A stretch of 64,000 nucleotides of DNA from Microbispora amethystogenes (GCF_016863015.1 NZ_BOOB01000058.1:1-64000); one strand, 5' to 3'; shown: positions 1 to 9,328, numbered from the stretch's first letter. Notes: generated by a model not told the origin, from the letters alone. Made by a program: numbers and translations.

Positions 1-1064
1 TGGTGGGCGCCCAGCCGAGGCAGGGCAAGAGCTTCACCGCCCGCCTATTGGCCCTGTACGCCGCGCTGGACCCGTACGTGCAGTTGGAGGTGTTCGACGG
101 CAAGGGCTCCCCGGACTGGCGCAAGTTCGCCCTCGTGGCGCACTCCTGCTCTTTCGGGTTCACCCCTTCACGGGACGGTGACCCGCTGGAGATCTTCGTT
201 CAGACGCTTCGCGACCTGAAGGCCGATGTGCAGGCCCGGTATCAGAAGCTCAGCGAGTTGCCGGTGGACATCTGCCCGGAGGGCAAGCTGACCCGCGAGA
301 TCGCCCGTGACCCGAAGTACGGCATGCCGGTCCGGCTCGTGGTGATCGATGAGTGCCAGGAGTACTTCGACACCGGGGACAAGGAGCTGAACAAGGAGAT
401 CGCTGGCCTGCTGGTGTACCTGGTCAAGGTCGCCCCCGCCGCCGGAGTCATCGTGCTCGATGCCACGCAGAAGCCCGGCGGAGTCGGGACCGGTGACACC
501 GCCACCGCCTTCACAAGCTTCCGCGACAACCACCAGGTCCGCATCGCCCTGCGCACCGGCTCATGGCAGGTCTCCGATCTCGTGCTGGGCTCCGGGGCAT
601 ACTCCGAAGGGTTCGACTCCTCCGCCCTGCTGCCCTCCTACAAGGGGGTTGGCCTGCTGCGCGGCGCCGGGGACGACACCCCGACCGTGCGGTTCCACCT
701 GGCCGACGCCGAAGACGCCGAGAAGATCCTCCAGACCGCGCGCAAGCTCCGCGAGCGCGCCGGCACGCTGTCCGGCTACGCCGCCGGGCAGGCCGCCATT
801 CGTGAGGTGCGCGACGTGCTGGCCGACGCGGCGAGCGTCTTCCAGGGTTCGGAGACCGGCCTTCCGTGGGCGCTGATCGCCGCCCGGCTGGCCGAGCGCA
901 TCCCCGAGCACTACGCCGACGTGACCGGCGATGCGATCTCCGCTCAGCTCCGCGCGCTGGGCGTGCCGAGCGTGGACATCAAGCGGGACGGCAAGGCGCT
1001 CAAGGGCGCCAAGAAGGCCGCCGTCACCGCCGCGATCAACCGCCGGGAAGCCACCACCGGATAG
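1..1064 (+). CDS. FtsK/SpoIIIE-like DNA translocase of the integrative element (partial, 5' end missing)
   Basis: The reading frame is open at the window edge, so this is the C-terminal part of a longer protein. A Walker A motif (GAQPRQGKSF) lies at the very start and a Walker B (RLVVIDECQEYF) about 100 residues later, typical of FtsK-type hexameric motors. In AICEs the single TraB/TraSA-type translocase moves double-stranded element DNA between mycelia. The last 90 residues, with a Lys-rich helix, could be the DNA-recognition domain. It lies upstream of the replication genes of the same element. The assignment to the conjugative translocase rather than the chromosomal FtsK rests on this context. 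Confidence 0.8.
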   Translation, partial: VGAQPRQGKSFTARLLALYAALDPYVQLEVFDGKGSPDWRKFALVAHSCSFGFTPSRDGDPLEIFVQTLRDLKADVQARYQKLSELPVDICPEGKLTREIARDPKYGMPVRLVVIDECQEYFDTGDKELNKEIAGLLVYLVKVAPAAGVIVLDATQKPGGVGTGDTATAFTSFRDNHQVRIALRTGSWQVSDLVLGSGAYSEGFDSSALLPSYKGVGLLRGAGDDTPTVRFHLADAEDAEKILQTARKLRERAGTLSGYAAGQAAIREVRDVLADAASVFQGSETGLPWALIAARLAERIPEHYADVTGDAISAQLRALGVPSVDIKRDGKALKGAKKAAVTAAINRREATTG

Positions 1065-1249
1065 GCCCGGCGCCCGCCCGGCGGACCCCGCCCGAGGGGT
1101 TCGCCGGGTCGCGACTCACCCGCGACCGGTCGCGGCGGCGCGACCTGCCCCGCGACCGCCCAAACCGTCTCTGACCAGCCCGAATATCCGCAGGTCGCGG
1201 GTAGCGGGCTCGGCTCGCCACGCCTGAAAACCGCCTCTGGAGCCCTGCC

Positions 1250-1549
1250 ATGACCCATCTGGCCGCGACCGCGACCATCCACCACGCGACCACCACCGCG
1301 ACCCTCCCCGACGCGCTGCCCGCCCTGCCGGTGATCCTCGCCTGGCTGACCCTGGCCGCCCTCGTGTGGGCGCTCGGCTACGCCGCCGCATGCGCCGCCG
1401 CCCCCTTCGCCCGGTGCCGCCGCTGCGACGGACACGGCAAGACCATCACGCCCAAGGGGCGCGTCCGCCGCTGGTGCCGGCACTGCGACGCCACCGGCCT
1501 ACGCCTGCGCTGGGGCCGCCGCCTATTCAACTACCTCCGCCACCTGTGA
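1250..1549 (+). CDS. Small membrane protein with paired CxxC zinc-ribbon-like motifs
   Basis: This 99-residue protein has one hydrophobic segment (about residues 24-50) followed by two Cys pairs in DnaJ-like contexts, CRRCDGHG and CRHCDATG, with a basic linker. Such proteins recur next to the translocase in actinomycete integrative elements and are sometimes called Spd-like (spread) proteins. A role in intramycelial spread is an inference from position. The ATG at 1250 is the only good start; about 185 bases of non-coding DNA separate it from the translocase. Confidence 0.6.
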   Translation: MTHLAATATIHHATTTATLPDALPALPVILAWLTLAALVWALGYAAACAAAPFARCRRCDGHGKTITPKGRVRRWCRHCDATGLRLRWGRRLFNYLRHL

Positions 1550-1616
1550 CGACCACCACCGCCACCCTGCTCGACCTGCTCCCCGCCCACGCACACCACA
1601 GGGAGGAACACGCGTC

Positions 1617-2522
1617 ATGAACCACCCGCCAACCCTGCCCTACGCGCTGGCCGCCGCCGCCCGCGGCTGGCACGTCTTCCCGCTCGTCCCCGGGGACAAG
1701 GTCCCGCTCAAGGGCTGGCCCTGGAAGGAACACAACACCACCGACCCCGAGGTCATACGCCGGTTCTGGGCGCGGACCCCGTACAACATCGGCATTGCCT
1801 GCGGACCCTCCCGCCTGGTCGTGCTCGATCTCGACACCCCCAAGCCCGGCGACACGCCCCCACCCGCTTGGGACCTGCCCGGCGTCAACGACGGCGCGGA
1901 CGCCCTCGCGCTGGTCTGCGAACGCGCCGGACAACCCTTCCCCACGCTGGAGACCTTCCATGTCCGCACCCGGCGCGGCGGGACGCACCTGTACTACACG
2001 GCGCCGGACGGGATCGAGCTGCGCAACACCGAAGGCGACAAGGGCAACGGGCTCGGCTGGCTGATCGACACCCGCGCGGCCGGCGGCTACGTCGTCGGCC
2101 CCGGCAGCTTCGTGGACCTGCCCGACGGCACCGGCACCTACGAAGTCGTCTACAACGCGCCCCCGGCCCCGCTGCCCCCCTGGCTGGCCGAACGGCTCAT
2201 CCCTGCCCCGTTGCCGCCACAGCGCCCGGTCACGGTGCCGCTGGTCTCCACCGACCGGCGCGGCTCCTACCTGCGCGCCGCCGTCCTGGCCGAGCTTGAG
2301 CGGGTCACCAGCTCACCGCCCCACGGCCACAACAACGCGCTTTACCGGGCGTCCGTGGCGCTGGGCCAGCTCGTGGCCGGTGGCGAGCTGGCCGAGGCCG
2401 ACGTGACCGCCTGGCTCACCGATGCCGCCCAGCAGGTCGGCCAACCGTATGGCGAAGCGACCCGCACCATCGCCTCAGGGCTTCGGGCCGGTGCCCGCCG
2501 CCCGCGAACGGTGGCCGCATGA
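1617..2522 (+). CDS. Bifunctional DNA primase/polymerase (prim-pol) domain protein
   Basis: The 301-residue protein begins with the prim-pol signature (a segment on handling large demands, HVFPLVPGDKVPL) and carries the catalytic acidic motif VVLDLDTPK near residue 65. It also has the RRGGTHLYY segment expected to contact nucleotide triphosphate. It should synthesise primers and extend them during element replication. A GGGAGGA ribosome site precedes the ATG, and the stop overlaps the next start (ATGA at 2519), indicating translational coupling with the RepA-like ATPase. The C-terminal 90 residues are helical and probably form the primase accessory region. Confidence 0.85.
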   Translation: MNHPPTLPYALAAAARGWHVFPLVPGDKVPLKGWPWKEHNTTDPEVIRRFWARTPYNIGIACGPSRLVVLDLDTPKPGDTPPPAWDLPGVNDGADALALVCERAGQPFPTLETFHVRTRRGGTHLYYTAPDGIELRNTEGDKGNGLGWLIDTRAAGGYVVGPGSFVDLPDGTGTYEVVYNAPPAPLPPWLAERLIPAPLPPQRPVTVPLVSTDRRGSYLRAAVLAELERVTSSPPHGHNNALYRASVALGQLVAGGELAEADVTAWLTDAAQQVGQPYGEATRTIASGLRAGARRPRTVAA

Positions 2523-3649
2523 ACGGCGAGCGCCCTGCCCACCTGCGCCTGGTCTCCGGTGATGCCGTCCACGTGCCCGGCGGACCGGCGGGCGCGTCGG
2601 CGCCGTTCCGCACCTCGTGGACCGCCGACGAACTGATGGCCATGACCTTCCCCGAAACCCGGTGGGCCGTGCCCGGCGTCATCGCCGAAGGGCTCAACCT
2701 GCTTGCCGGGCCGCCGAAGGTCGGCAAGTCCTGGCTGTCCCTGGCTACCGCCATCGCCGTAGCAGGCGGAGGGAAGGCGCTGGAGGCCATCCCGGTCGAG
2801 CCCGGGCCGGTGCTCTACCTCGCGCTGGAAGACACCCCGCGCCGTCTCCAGTCCCGCATGCGCAAGATCCTGGGCGGCAAGCCCGCGCCCCGTGACCTGA
2901 CGCTGGCCACCTCGTGCCCGACGCTCCCGCAGGGCGGGGAAGAGGCCATCGCCCGGTGGCTGGAGCGCAACCCCGGCGCGCGCATGGTCGTCATCGACGT
3001 GTTCGCCAAGGTACGCGGGACCACCGCGCCGGGCCTTTCGGCCTATGACGCCGACTACGCCGCGATGGGCCACGCCAAGCGCCTTGCCGACAGCTACGGC
3101 GTGGCCGTGGTGCTCGTGCATCACGTCCGCAAGATGGGCTCTGACGACTTCCTGGCCGAGGTCTCCGGCACCAACGGCATCGCCGGTGCCGCAGACGCCA
3201 CGCTCGTACTCAAGCGCGCCCGAGGGACCGCTGACGGCGTGCTGCACGTCACCGGGCGCGACGTGGAGGAAGCCGAGTACGCCATGAGCTTCCAGCCCGC
3301 CGCCGGCATCTGGCATCTACTCGACGGCCCGCCCGAAGACCACACCCTGTCCGACACCCGCGCGGCCATCGTCCGCCACCTTCGCCAGCAGCCGAACAGC
3401 GCACCCAAGGCCATCGCTGACGCCATCGGGCTCGGCTACGACAACGTCAAGAAGACCTGCCAGCGCATGGCCGGCGACGGCCAACTCTGCGTGGACGCCG
3501 CCGGACGCTACCGGCTCCCTGGAGCTGTCCCCAGCGTCCCCGCAGTCCCCGGACCGAACCTGACCAGCACCAACACAACCAATCATGAGGGACACCTGAC
3601 CCTGCCTGGCGTCCCCGCTGTCCCCGGTGAGGAGTGCCACCCGTCATGA
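2519..3649 (+). CDS. RepA-like AAA ATPase/helicase of the element
   Basis: This 376-residue protein has a RecA-fold core: Walker A GPPKVGKSW at about residue 64 and Walker B RMVVIDVFAK near residue 160, followed by LVHHVRK resembling the family's third motif. These match the AAA_25/RepA group of hexameric replicative helicases found beside prim-pol genes. A winged-helix-like segment around residues 280-330 could bind DNA. The tail is Pro-rich. It overlaps both neighbours by ATGA. Expected role: helicase loading and unwinding at the element origin. Confidence 0.8.
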   Translation: MNGERPAHLRLVSGDAVHVPGGPAGASAPFRTSWTADELMAMTFPETRWAVPGVIAEGLNLLAGPPKVGKSWLSLATAIAVAGGGKALEAIPVEPGPVLYLALEDTPRRLQSRMRKILGGKPAPRDLTLATSCPTLPQGGEEAIARWLERNPGARMVVIDVFAKVRGTTAPGLSAYDADYAAMGHAKRLADSYGVAVVLVHHVRKMGSDDFLAEVSGTNGIAGAADATLVLKRARGTADGVLHVTGRDVEEAEYAMSFQPAAGIWHLLDGPPEDHTLSDTRAAIVRHLRQQPNSAPKAIADAIGLGYDNVKKTCQRMAGDGQLCVDAAGRYRLPGAVPSVPAVPGPNLTSTNTTNHEGHLTLPGVPAVPGEECHPS

Positions 3650-3867
3650 CCACCTCAGCGCCGGACAGGGTCCGGCTCGATGACACCCAGCTCTACAGCG
3701 TCACCGACGCCATGCGCATGCTCCGCATGAGCCGAACCGTCATCTACGACCAGATCCGCACCGGGCGCCTGCGCTCGGTCAAGCAGGGCCGCGCGCGCCG
3801 GTTCACGGCCCGTGCCCTCCGTGACTACATCGCTCTACTGGAGAAGGAAGCCGAGGACGCCGCCTGA
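3646..3867 (+). CDS. xis: Excisionase (MerR-type winged helix, Xis)
   Basis: This 73-residue protein carries a helix-turn-helix of the excisionase/HTH_17 kind: YSVTDAMRMLRMSRTVIYDQ, then IRTGRLRSVKQGRARRF. It should bind and bend attachment-site DNA to direct excision with the adjacent integrase. I chose ATG 3646 because it overlaps the preceding stop as ATGA and lies behind GAGGAG; an in-frame ATG 12 bases upstream is less well placed. The stop overlaps the integrase start (TGATG). Confidence 0.85.
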   Translation: MTTSAPDRVRLDDTQLYSVTDAMRMLRMSRTVIYDQIRTGRLRSVKQGRARRFTARALRDYIALLEKEAEDAA

Positions 3868-5018
3868 TGACCAAGCGACGCAGCAGGGGGGACGGCGGTC
3901 TGCACTGGGACGAGAAGCGCCAGCGCTGGATCGCGACCGCAAGTCTCGGCTACGCCCCGGACGGCAAGCGCATCGTCAAACGGGGAAGCGGCAAGACCAA
4001 GACGGAAGCCAAGGCCAAGCTCAAGGAAGTACTCAGGGACTACGAGGATGGCCTGGCCATCGCCCCGGGTGACTACACCGTCGAGCGAGCCGTGAATGAC
4101 TGGCTGACGTACGTGCTGAGCCAGCGCGACAAAGCCACCTACGAAGCAGGGGTCATCCTCTGCCGTGTTCACGTCGTCTCCGCTCTGGGGAAGCGCAAGC
4201 TCCGCGACCTCAGTGCACAGGATGTGGACAAGTGGCTCGCGGAGAAGGCGAAGGTCCTCAGCACGAGCACGCTCCGCCTCATCCGCTCGTACCTGAACAG
4301 GGCGATCAAGCGCGCGATGGCGCGCGACCTGGTCAAGCGGAACGTGGTGGAACTCTGCTCCATCCCCCGCGGCAAGACGGGCCGTCCGTCCAAGGCGCTC
4401 ACGCTGGCTCAGGCGGAAGCCGTGCTCAAAGCCGCCGAGGGCACCCGCATGTACGGCTACCTCGTGCTGGCCCTACTCACCGGGGCACGTACGGAGGAGC
4501 TGCGAGCGCTGACCTGGGATCACGTGGACCTGAAAGGGGACCCAGACGCAGAGCCGCCCGTACCGCCGTACGTAGCCGTGTGGCGCTCTGTCCGCTCTGG
4601 TGGAGACACCAAGACCCGGAAGTCCCGCCGCACTCTCGCGCTTCCACAGCGCTGTGTGGACGCCCTGAAAGTCCAGAAGGCTCAACAGGAGACCGACAGG
4701 AAGACCGCCGGCAAGCGCTGGCAGGAACATGGCCTGGTGTTCGCCTCGCAGGTCGGCACGCCCTTGGACGCGCACAACGTCCGGCGTGCCTTCCGGGCCG
4801 TCATCGCTGAGACCGACCTCAACCCGGCGAAGTGGACGCCGCGCGAGCTGCGCCACAGCTTCGTGTCACTGCTCTCCGACCAAGGCATCCCGCTCGAAGA
4901 GATCTCCCGCCTGGTCGGCCACAGCAGTACGGCCGTCACCGAACTGGTCTACCGCAAGCAGATCCGGCCAGTCCTTCAAGAGGGTGCCGTGGTCATGGAT
5001 CAGATCTTCAAGACCTGA
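3867..5018 (+). CDS. int: Site-specific tyrosine integrase
   Basis: The 383-residue protein has an arm-binding N-terminus (RWIATASLGYAPDGKR), a core-binding SAM-like domain and a C-terminal catalytic domain. Catalytic residues visible are the first Arg in TGARTEELRALTW, the HxxR-type motif in RELRHSF, the GHSS motif and the Tyr nucleophile in ELVYRKQIR. Its 3' end lies next to tRNA-Thr, the presumed attachment site. It overlaps the excisionase by one base. It appears full length, so the element may still be able to integrate or excise. Confidence 0.93.
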   Translation: MTKRRSRGDGGLHWDEKRQRWIATASLGYAPDGKRIVKRGSGKTKTEAKAKLKEVLRDYEDGLAIAPGDYTVERAVNDWLTYVLSQRDKATYEAGVILCRVHVVSALGKRKLRDLSAQDVDKWLAEKAKVLSTSTLRLIRSYLNRAIKRAMARDLVKRNVVELCSIPRGKTGRPSKALTLAQAEAVLKAAEGTRMYGYLVLALLTGARTEELRALTWDHVDLKGDPDAEPPVPPYVAVWRSVRSGGDTKTRKSRRTLALPQRCVDALKVQKAQQETDRKTAGKRWQEHGLVFASQVGTPLDAHNVRRAFRAVIAETDLNPAKWTPRELRHSFVSLLSDQGIPLEEISRLVGHSSTAVTELVYRKQIRPVLQEGAVVMDQIFKT

Positions 5019-5031
5019 GATCGGGGAAGCG

Positions 5032-5054
5032 TAGTCACGCAGTTAGTCACGCAG
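5032..5054 (+). repeat. Tandem direct repeat, candidate integrase arm site
   Basis: The 11-mer TAGTCACGCAG occurs twice, at 5032-5042 and 5044-5054, with a 12-base period. It sits between the integrase stop and the attachment tRNA, where AICE integrases bind arm sites. The role is an inference. Confidence 0.45.
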
Positions 5055-5084
5055 AAGCCCTCTGGAGAGATCCAGAGGGCTTCT
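5053..5084. terminator. Perfect 14-bp hairpin between convergent int and tRNA-Thr
   Basis: Arms at 5053-5066 and 5071-5084 are perfectly complementary around a GAGA loop. It can stop transcription from the integrase side and from the tRNA on the other strand. No long U tract follows. Confidence 0.7.
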
Positions 5085-5091
5085 GAGCTGG

Positions 5092-5165
5092 AGCCGCCTA
5101 AGGGAATCGAACCCTTGACCCCTTCATTACGAGTGAAGTGCTCTGGCCGACTGAGCTAAGGCGGC
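5092..5165 (-). tRNA. tRNA-Thr(CGU)
   Basis: The 74-base cloverleaf reads on the minus strand. The acceptor stem pairs GCCGCCT with AGGCGGC, with discriminator U. The anticodon stem CTTCA/TGAAG encloses loop CTCGTAA, giving anticodon CGU (codon ACG). The T arm contains GGTTCGATTCC. CCA is not encoded. Its 3' half is the probable attachment core of the adjoining element. Confidence 0.95.
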
Positions 5166-5535
5166 ACGCCGCGTACGGCTTCGCACAGTCTACAGGGTCG
5201 GCCGGGCTCTCGTGCACCGGTCGGCCGTCCGGTGTGCCGCGCCCGCAGGGGCTGCCGCGGCGCTCCGGAGACGGGGCGACTCGTACGGTGAGCGGGGGTG
5301 ATCGGCAGGGCCGGGTAAATTCTCCCTCGCCGCCTCGGGAACGTCTCTTGACCAGGAAACGGGACAAGCCAGGCGCAGGTGTCACAGGAGAAACGCTCCG
5401 TCTCTCCCGGCCAGGTCATCCGCCCGGCGGACGCCGCAGGACATTCTCCGGAACCGGTCGCGTCCGGTGGCCGCTCCTCCTGGCAGGCGGCATGCTGGTC
5501 CTCGTCACACAGACGACGGCAGGGGAACGACGAGC
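5166..5535. other. Intergenic region between tRNA-Thr and the secreted peptidase
   Basis: About 370 bases hold the divergent promoters for the tRNA (minus) and the peptidase (plus). I see no convincing gene, no strong sigma-70 box and no repeat in it. Confidence 0.5.
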
Positions 5536-7134
5536 ATGCGACTGGCCGGCCAGACCGCCAAGGTCACACGTAGGACGAAGCGGCGAAGCGGTGGCCCGGG
5601 CCGGCGCCTGGCCGCCGCGGCGGTGATCGCACTGCTGCCGATCAGCGCCTGCTCCGCCCGCACCCCGGCCACGTCCCAGCAGCCCGGTGTGACCAAGGCG
5701 GTCCCGGCGATGCGGACGCCCGCGTCGGAGCTGCGCGCCTTCTACGAGCAGCGGCCCGACTGGAGCGACTGCGGCGACGGGTTCCAGTGCGCCAGGATCC
5801 AGGTGCCTCTCGACTACACCAAGCCCTCCGGCGAGCGCATCGAGATCAGCGCGATCCGCCTGCCGGCCTCCGGCAGGCGGACCGGCTCGCTGCTCATCAA
5901 CCCCGGCGGGCCGGGGGGTTCGGGCATCCAGTACGCGCGGGCCGCCAAGTCCGTGGTCAGCGAGCGGGTGCGCGAGCAGTACGACGTCGTCGGCTTCGAT
6001 CCGCGCGGCGTCGGCGAGTCGACTCCCGTCCACTGCATGACCGGCGCCCAGCTCGACAAGTACGTCGGCATGGACTCCAGCCCGGACAGTCCGGCGGAGG
6101 TCACCGAGCTGGACAATGCGTCCAAGCAGTTCGCGGAGCGGTGCGAGGCCCAGTCGGCCCGCCTGCTGCCGCACGTGGGCACGGCCGACGCCGCCAGGGA
6201 CATCGACGTCCTGCGCGGCGTCCTGGGCGACGCGGGGCTCACCTATCTGGGCAAGTCGTACGGCACCTATCTCGGCGCGATGTACGCCGAGCTGTTCCCC
6301 AAGAACGTGCGGGCGCTGGTGCTCGACGGCGCGGTGGACCCCGCCATGTCGGCCATCAAGTCCAATGAGGTGCAGGCCAAGGGCTTCGAGGTGGCGCTGG
6401 AGGCGTTCGCCGAAGACTGCTTCCTCGACGGCGCCTGCCCCTTCACCAGCCGTACGGTCGACGGCGCGATGAAGGAGATCAGCGACCTGCTGGCGAGGGC
6501 CGACCGGCAGCCGCTGAAGAACGATCTCGGCGACGGCCGGGTCGTCAACGAGGCGTGGACGGTGCTCGGCATCGCCACCCCGCTCTACGAGCGCACCGCG
6601 TGGCCCCAGCTGCGGCAGGCCCTGGGCCAGGCCATGATCCACGGCAACGGCACCTCCCTGCTGCGGATGGCCGACCTGCTGGTCGACCGGCGGTCCGACG
6701 GGACCTACTCGAACCAGACCGAGGCCAACATGGCCGTCAACTGCGTGGACCACCGCTATCCCACGTCGCTCGACGCGTACGGCAAGGCAGCCGACGCGGC
6801 CGGGAAGATGGCCCCGCACTTCGGGCCGTTCGTGATGTGGGGGTCGCTGCCCTGCGCGTACTGGCCGGCGAAGTCGGCCGAGGCCGACAAGCCGATCAAG
6901 GGGGAGGGCGCGCCGCCCATCCTCGTCGTCGGCACGCTGCGCGACCCCGCCACGCCGTACGAGTGGGCGCAGGGGCTCGCGAAGGAGCTGACCTCGGGCG
7001 TGCTGCTGGGCTACGACGGCGACGGCCACACGGCCTACCGCAGCGGCTCCACCTGCGTGGACACCGCGGTCGACGACTACCTGCTCACACTGCGCGCGCC
7101 CAAGAACGGCACGGTCTGCCCCAAGGCGACCTGA
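5536..7134 (+). CDS. Secreted lipoprotein alpha/beta-hydrolase, tripeptidyl-aminopeptidase-like
   Basis: The 532-residue protein has a basic N-terminus, a hydrophobic stretch and a lipobox (LPISAC) near residue 38, so it is probably a membrane-anchored exported lipoprotein. The alpha/beta-hydrolase core shows an oxyanion loop NPGGPGGSG, nucleophile Ser241 in GKSYGT, Asp470 (RDPATPY) and His498 (GDGHTA). The C-terminal TAP-like domain matches Streptomyces tripeptidyl aminopeptidases (SlpD/E type), which remove tripeptides from extracellular substrates. ATG 5536 was chosen because AGGGGA lies nine bases upstream and the signal peptide begins there. Confidence 0.85.
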   Translation: MRLAGQTAKVTRRTKRRSGGPGRRLAAAAVIALLPISACSARTPATSQQPGVTKAVPAMRTPASELRAFYEQRPDWSDCGDGFQCARIQVPLDYTKPSGERIEISAIRLPASGRRTGSLLINPGGPGGSGIQYARAAKSVVSERVREQYDVVGFDPRGVGESTPVHCMTGAQLDKYVGMDSSPDSPAEVTELDNASKQFAERCEAQSARLLPHVGTADAARDIDVLRGVLGDAGLTYLGKSYGTYLGAMYAELFPKNVRALVLDGAVDPAMSAIKSNEVQAKGFEVALEAFAEDCFLDGACPFTSRTVDGAMKEISDLLARADRQPLKNDLGDGRVVNEAWTVLGIATPLYERTAWPQLRQALGQAMIHGNGTSLLRMADLLVDRRSDGTYSNQTEANMAVNCVDHRYPTSLDAYGKAADAAGKMAPHFGPFVMWGSLPCAYWPAKSAEADKPIKGEGAPPILVVGTLRDPATPYEWAQGLAKELTSGVLLGYDGDGHTAYRSGSTCVDTAVDDYLLTLRAPKNGTVCPKAT

Positions 7135-7144
7135 GCCGAGCGGT

Positions 7145-9328
7145 TCACGAGCGGGCCGGTACGCGACGCGTGCCGGCCCGTTCGACGACCGTCGCCCCGG
7201 TCTCGGACTCCAGCGCGGGGGCGTAGCCCGCGGCCCGCAACCGCGCGAGGGTCTCCTCCTCACCGGCGGCGCTGATCAGCACGGTGGGCGCGATCTTGCG
7301 CAGGCCCAGCGCGCGCAGCGCATGCGCCCGGGAGAGCTCCTCGACGAGGGCCTCGTCGTCCGCGCGGAGGCAGCACCCGGACCGCACCACCCGGATCCGG
7401 CCGTGTACGCGGGCCGTGTCCTTGACCAGGTATTCGAGGGTCTGCGGCAGCGGCCCCTCCGCGGCCGCGGCCAGGCGCGCGAGCAGGCCGTCGGCCTCGT
7501 AGCCCTGGTCGAACGCGCGGCGCACGGTCGCGGCGCTCAGCCGCCAGACCACCGCGTGCCCTTCCGACTCGCGCTCGGCCACGTCGTCCAGCAGTTCGGC
7601 GAGGGACGAGTCGGGCATCCCGGGGACCACCGCCGTCAGGTCGGCCTGGAAACGGGCGGTGGCCTGGGCGGGCGGCAACATGGCCGACAGGGCAGCTGCC
7701 AGCGCGGCCTCCGGTGACCGCCACGCCTCACCGCTGACCAGCAGGTCCCGTACGGCGTGCCCGACAACCGTGAGGGTGCCCCCGGCGGTCACGCCGAGCA
7801 GGCCGGCCTCGCGCAGGATGGCGCCCGCCTGCTCGGCGCCGAGACGCGCGGCCGAGACGTGATGGGGGCGATGCCAGGCGGCGCGGAGCATCAGGTAGTG
7901 GAGACCGTCGGCCGGAAGACCCTTCCCGGCCGGCACCGCGGCGAGGGCTTCGAGCAGGGCGTACCTGAGGCTGACCGCGTGTGGGTCGGTGGGCTCGGTG
8001 AGGGCGACGGGCGTGCCGGCCTCCGCGGGCCAGTAGGTGTAGGTCGCCGGCAGGGTCGCCCAGGTCCCGATGATCCTGGCCAGCCGCTCGACGGGCGGCC
8101 GCTTGAGCCAGGTGTCGTACTCGGTGGTCGGCAGCAGGCTCACCATCGGTTCCGGCAGCTTGCCGCGGTGCCCCTTCGGGCGCGGCACCGGCTCGGCGTG
8201 CAGGCCGAGCAGTTCCGCCTGGGTGGCCAGGTCGATCCAGAACCTCGCGATGTCCTCGCCCACGCCGACGGCCTTGGCGAGGCGCCTGGTGTCCCGCACC
8301 GCCAGCCCTCCGGCCTTGCGCAGGGTGGGCGGCTGACCGACACACGCCGCGAGCAGGCGTTCGATCTGGGAGAGCGCGGAGGTGGCGGCCGCCTGCGCGG
8401 TCCCCTCCGCCCCCTCCGCGCCGGGCAGGTCGTCCGGGGGCGGCGGGGGTTCGGGGGCGAACGGCACGCGCGGCCCGCCGAGGATCGCCGTGGCCACCTC
8501 GAACGGCACCTCGGCCACGTCGGGCGGCCCCGCCGGGAGCAGCAGGCCGTGTGCCACCAGCCAGTCGGTGTCAGGGTCGCCGGAACCTCCGGGGCGGACG
8601 ACGTACCTGACGTTGTGCTGGTAGCCGTACCCGCTGTGGAAGTGGTAGGCGTGGGTGCGCAGCCGTGATCCGTGCCCGACGAGGCGGGCCAGCCAGTCCC
8701 GTACGGACGCGGGGGCGCCCGCGACCAGGGCCCGCACCCGCTCGGGGTCGCCCAGCAGGCCGAGCACGTTCCGTTCCGCGACCTCCCGTACGCGGGCCTT
8801 CGGGAACCCCAGTGCGTCGGCGATCGCGTGGACCTCGGGGGCGTTGAAGTGGGCGGCGAAGAGGTCGGCGGCCGGACGCCCGAGCCCCGTCTCGCCGGCG
8901 AGGTCCATGTGGACGGCGCCGGGCACGATCACCTGGTCGCCGTGCGGCGGGAGCACCAGCGCCATGCCCGCCAACTGGTCCAGGACGGCGTCGGCGGCCG
9001 TACGCCGGTCGAGGTCGGGCCCGGCCAGCAGGTCGAGCACGTCGGCGCGGGGCACGGCGCGGCCGGCCGGATCGTCCCCCTCCAGGTGATAACCCAGCGG
9101 CCCGTGCCGCCGCGCCGCCAGCCAGGCGACGGCCGAGAGCGCCTGACGCTGGGGCAGCGTGCAGAACCGCACGAGCGGCACCACCGCCTGCCGCCGGAGC
9201 AGCAGCCGGGCCAGGTCCTGCGGCGGGATGTCCTCGTCGACGACGAACCCCACCCGGGCGAGCAGCAGCCGCCGCTCGTCGGGCGACCTGGTCCTCAACC
9301 ACGTGGTCAGATGCCGGGGCGTGCTCAC
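7145..9328 (-). CDS. Helicase-associated-domain protein (Helicase_C_3/XPB-associated type)
   Basis: The 727-residue protein matches a large actinobacterial family named for its C-terminal XPB/Ssl2-associated domain, recognisable in the last 150 residues (TLEYLVKDTARVHGRIRVV, then ALGLRKIAPTVLISA). It has no Walker motif, so it is not a helicase itself. The N-terminal half is helical with repeated Leu/Ala-rich segments. A proline-rich linker lies near residues 285-310. Homologues are often near DNA-repair helicase genes, but here it stands alone, convergent with the peptidase 10 bases away. Function unknown; a nucleic-acid-binding role is an inference. Confidence 0.75.
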   Translation of the reverse strand: MSTPRHLTTWLRTRSPDERRLLLARVGFVVDEDIPPQDLARLLLRRQAVVPLVRFCTLPQRQALSAVAWLAARRHGPLGYHLEGDDPAGRAVPRADVLDLLAGPDLDRRTAADAVLDQLAGMALVLPPHGDQVIVPGAVHMDLAGETGLGRPAADLFAAHFNAPEVHAIADALGFPKARVREVAERNVLGLLGDPERVRALVAGAPASVRDWLARLVGHGSRLRTHAYHFHSGYGYQHNVRYVVRPGGSGDPDTDWLVAHGLLLPAGPPDVAEVPFEVATAILGGPRVPFAPEPPPPPDDLPGAEGAEGTAQAAATSALSQIERLLAACVGQPPTLRKAGGLAVRDTRRLAKAVGVGEDIARFWIDLATQAELLGLHAEPVPRPKGHRGKLPEPMVSLLPTTEYDTWLKRPPVERLARIIGTWATLPATYTYWPAEAGTPVALTEPTDPHAVSLRYALLEALAAVPAGKGLPADGLHYLMLRAAWHRPHHVSAARLGAEQAGAILREAGLLGVTAGGTLTVVGHAVRDLLVSGEAWRSPEAALAAALSAMLPPAQATARFQADLTAVVPGMPDSSLAELLDDVAERESEGHAVVWRLSAATVRRAFDQGYEADGLLARLAAAAEGPLPQTLEYLVKDTARVHGRIRVVRSGCCLRADDEALVEELSRAHALRALGLRKIAPTVLISAAGEEETLARLRAAGYAPALESETGATVVERAGTRRVPARS

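Larger units (their letters stand above)
1..5165. mobile_element. Right end of an AICE-type integrative and conjugative element in tRNA-Thr
   Basis: The gene order (FtsK-like translocase, small membrane/zinc-ribbon protein, prim-pol, RepA-like ATPase, Xis, Int, tRNA 3' end) is that of actinomycete integrative and conjugative elements such as pSAM2. Genes from the prim-pol onward overlap by ATGA or TGATG junctions and read toward the integrase, which ends 73 bases from the 3' end of a tRNA-Thr gene. Tyrosine integrases of this class recombine in tRNA 3' ends, so the attachment core should lie within the tRNA 3' half. The left end, including regulators and the second att copy, lies before the window. 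Confidence 0.85.
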
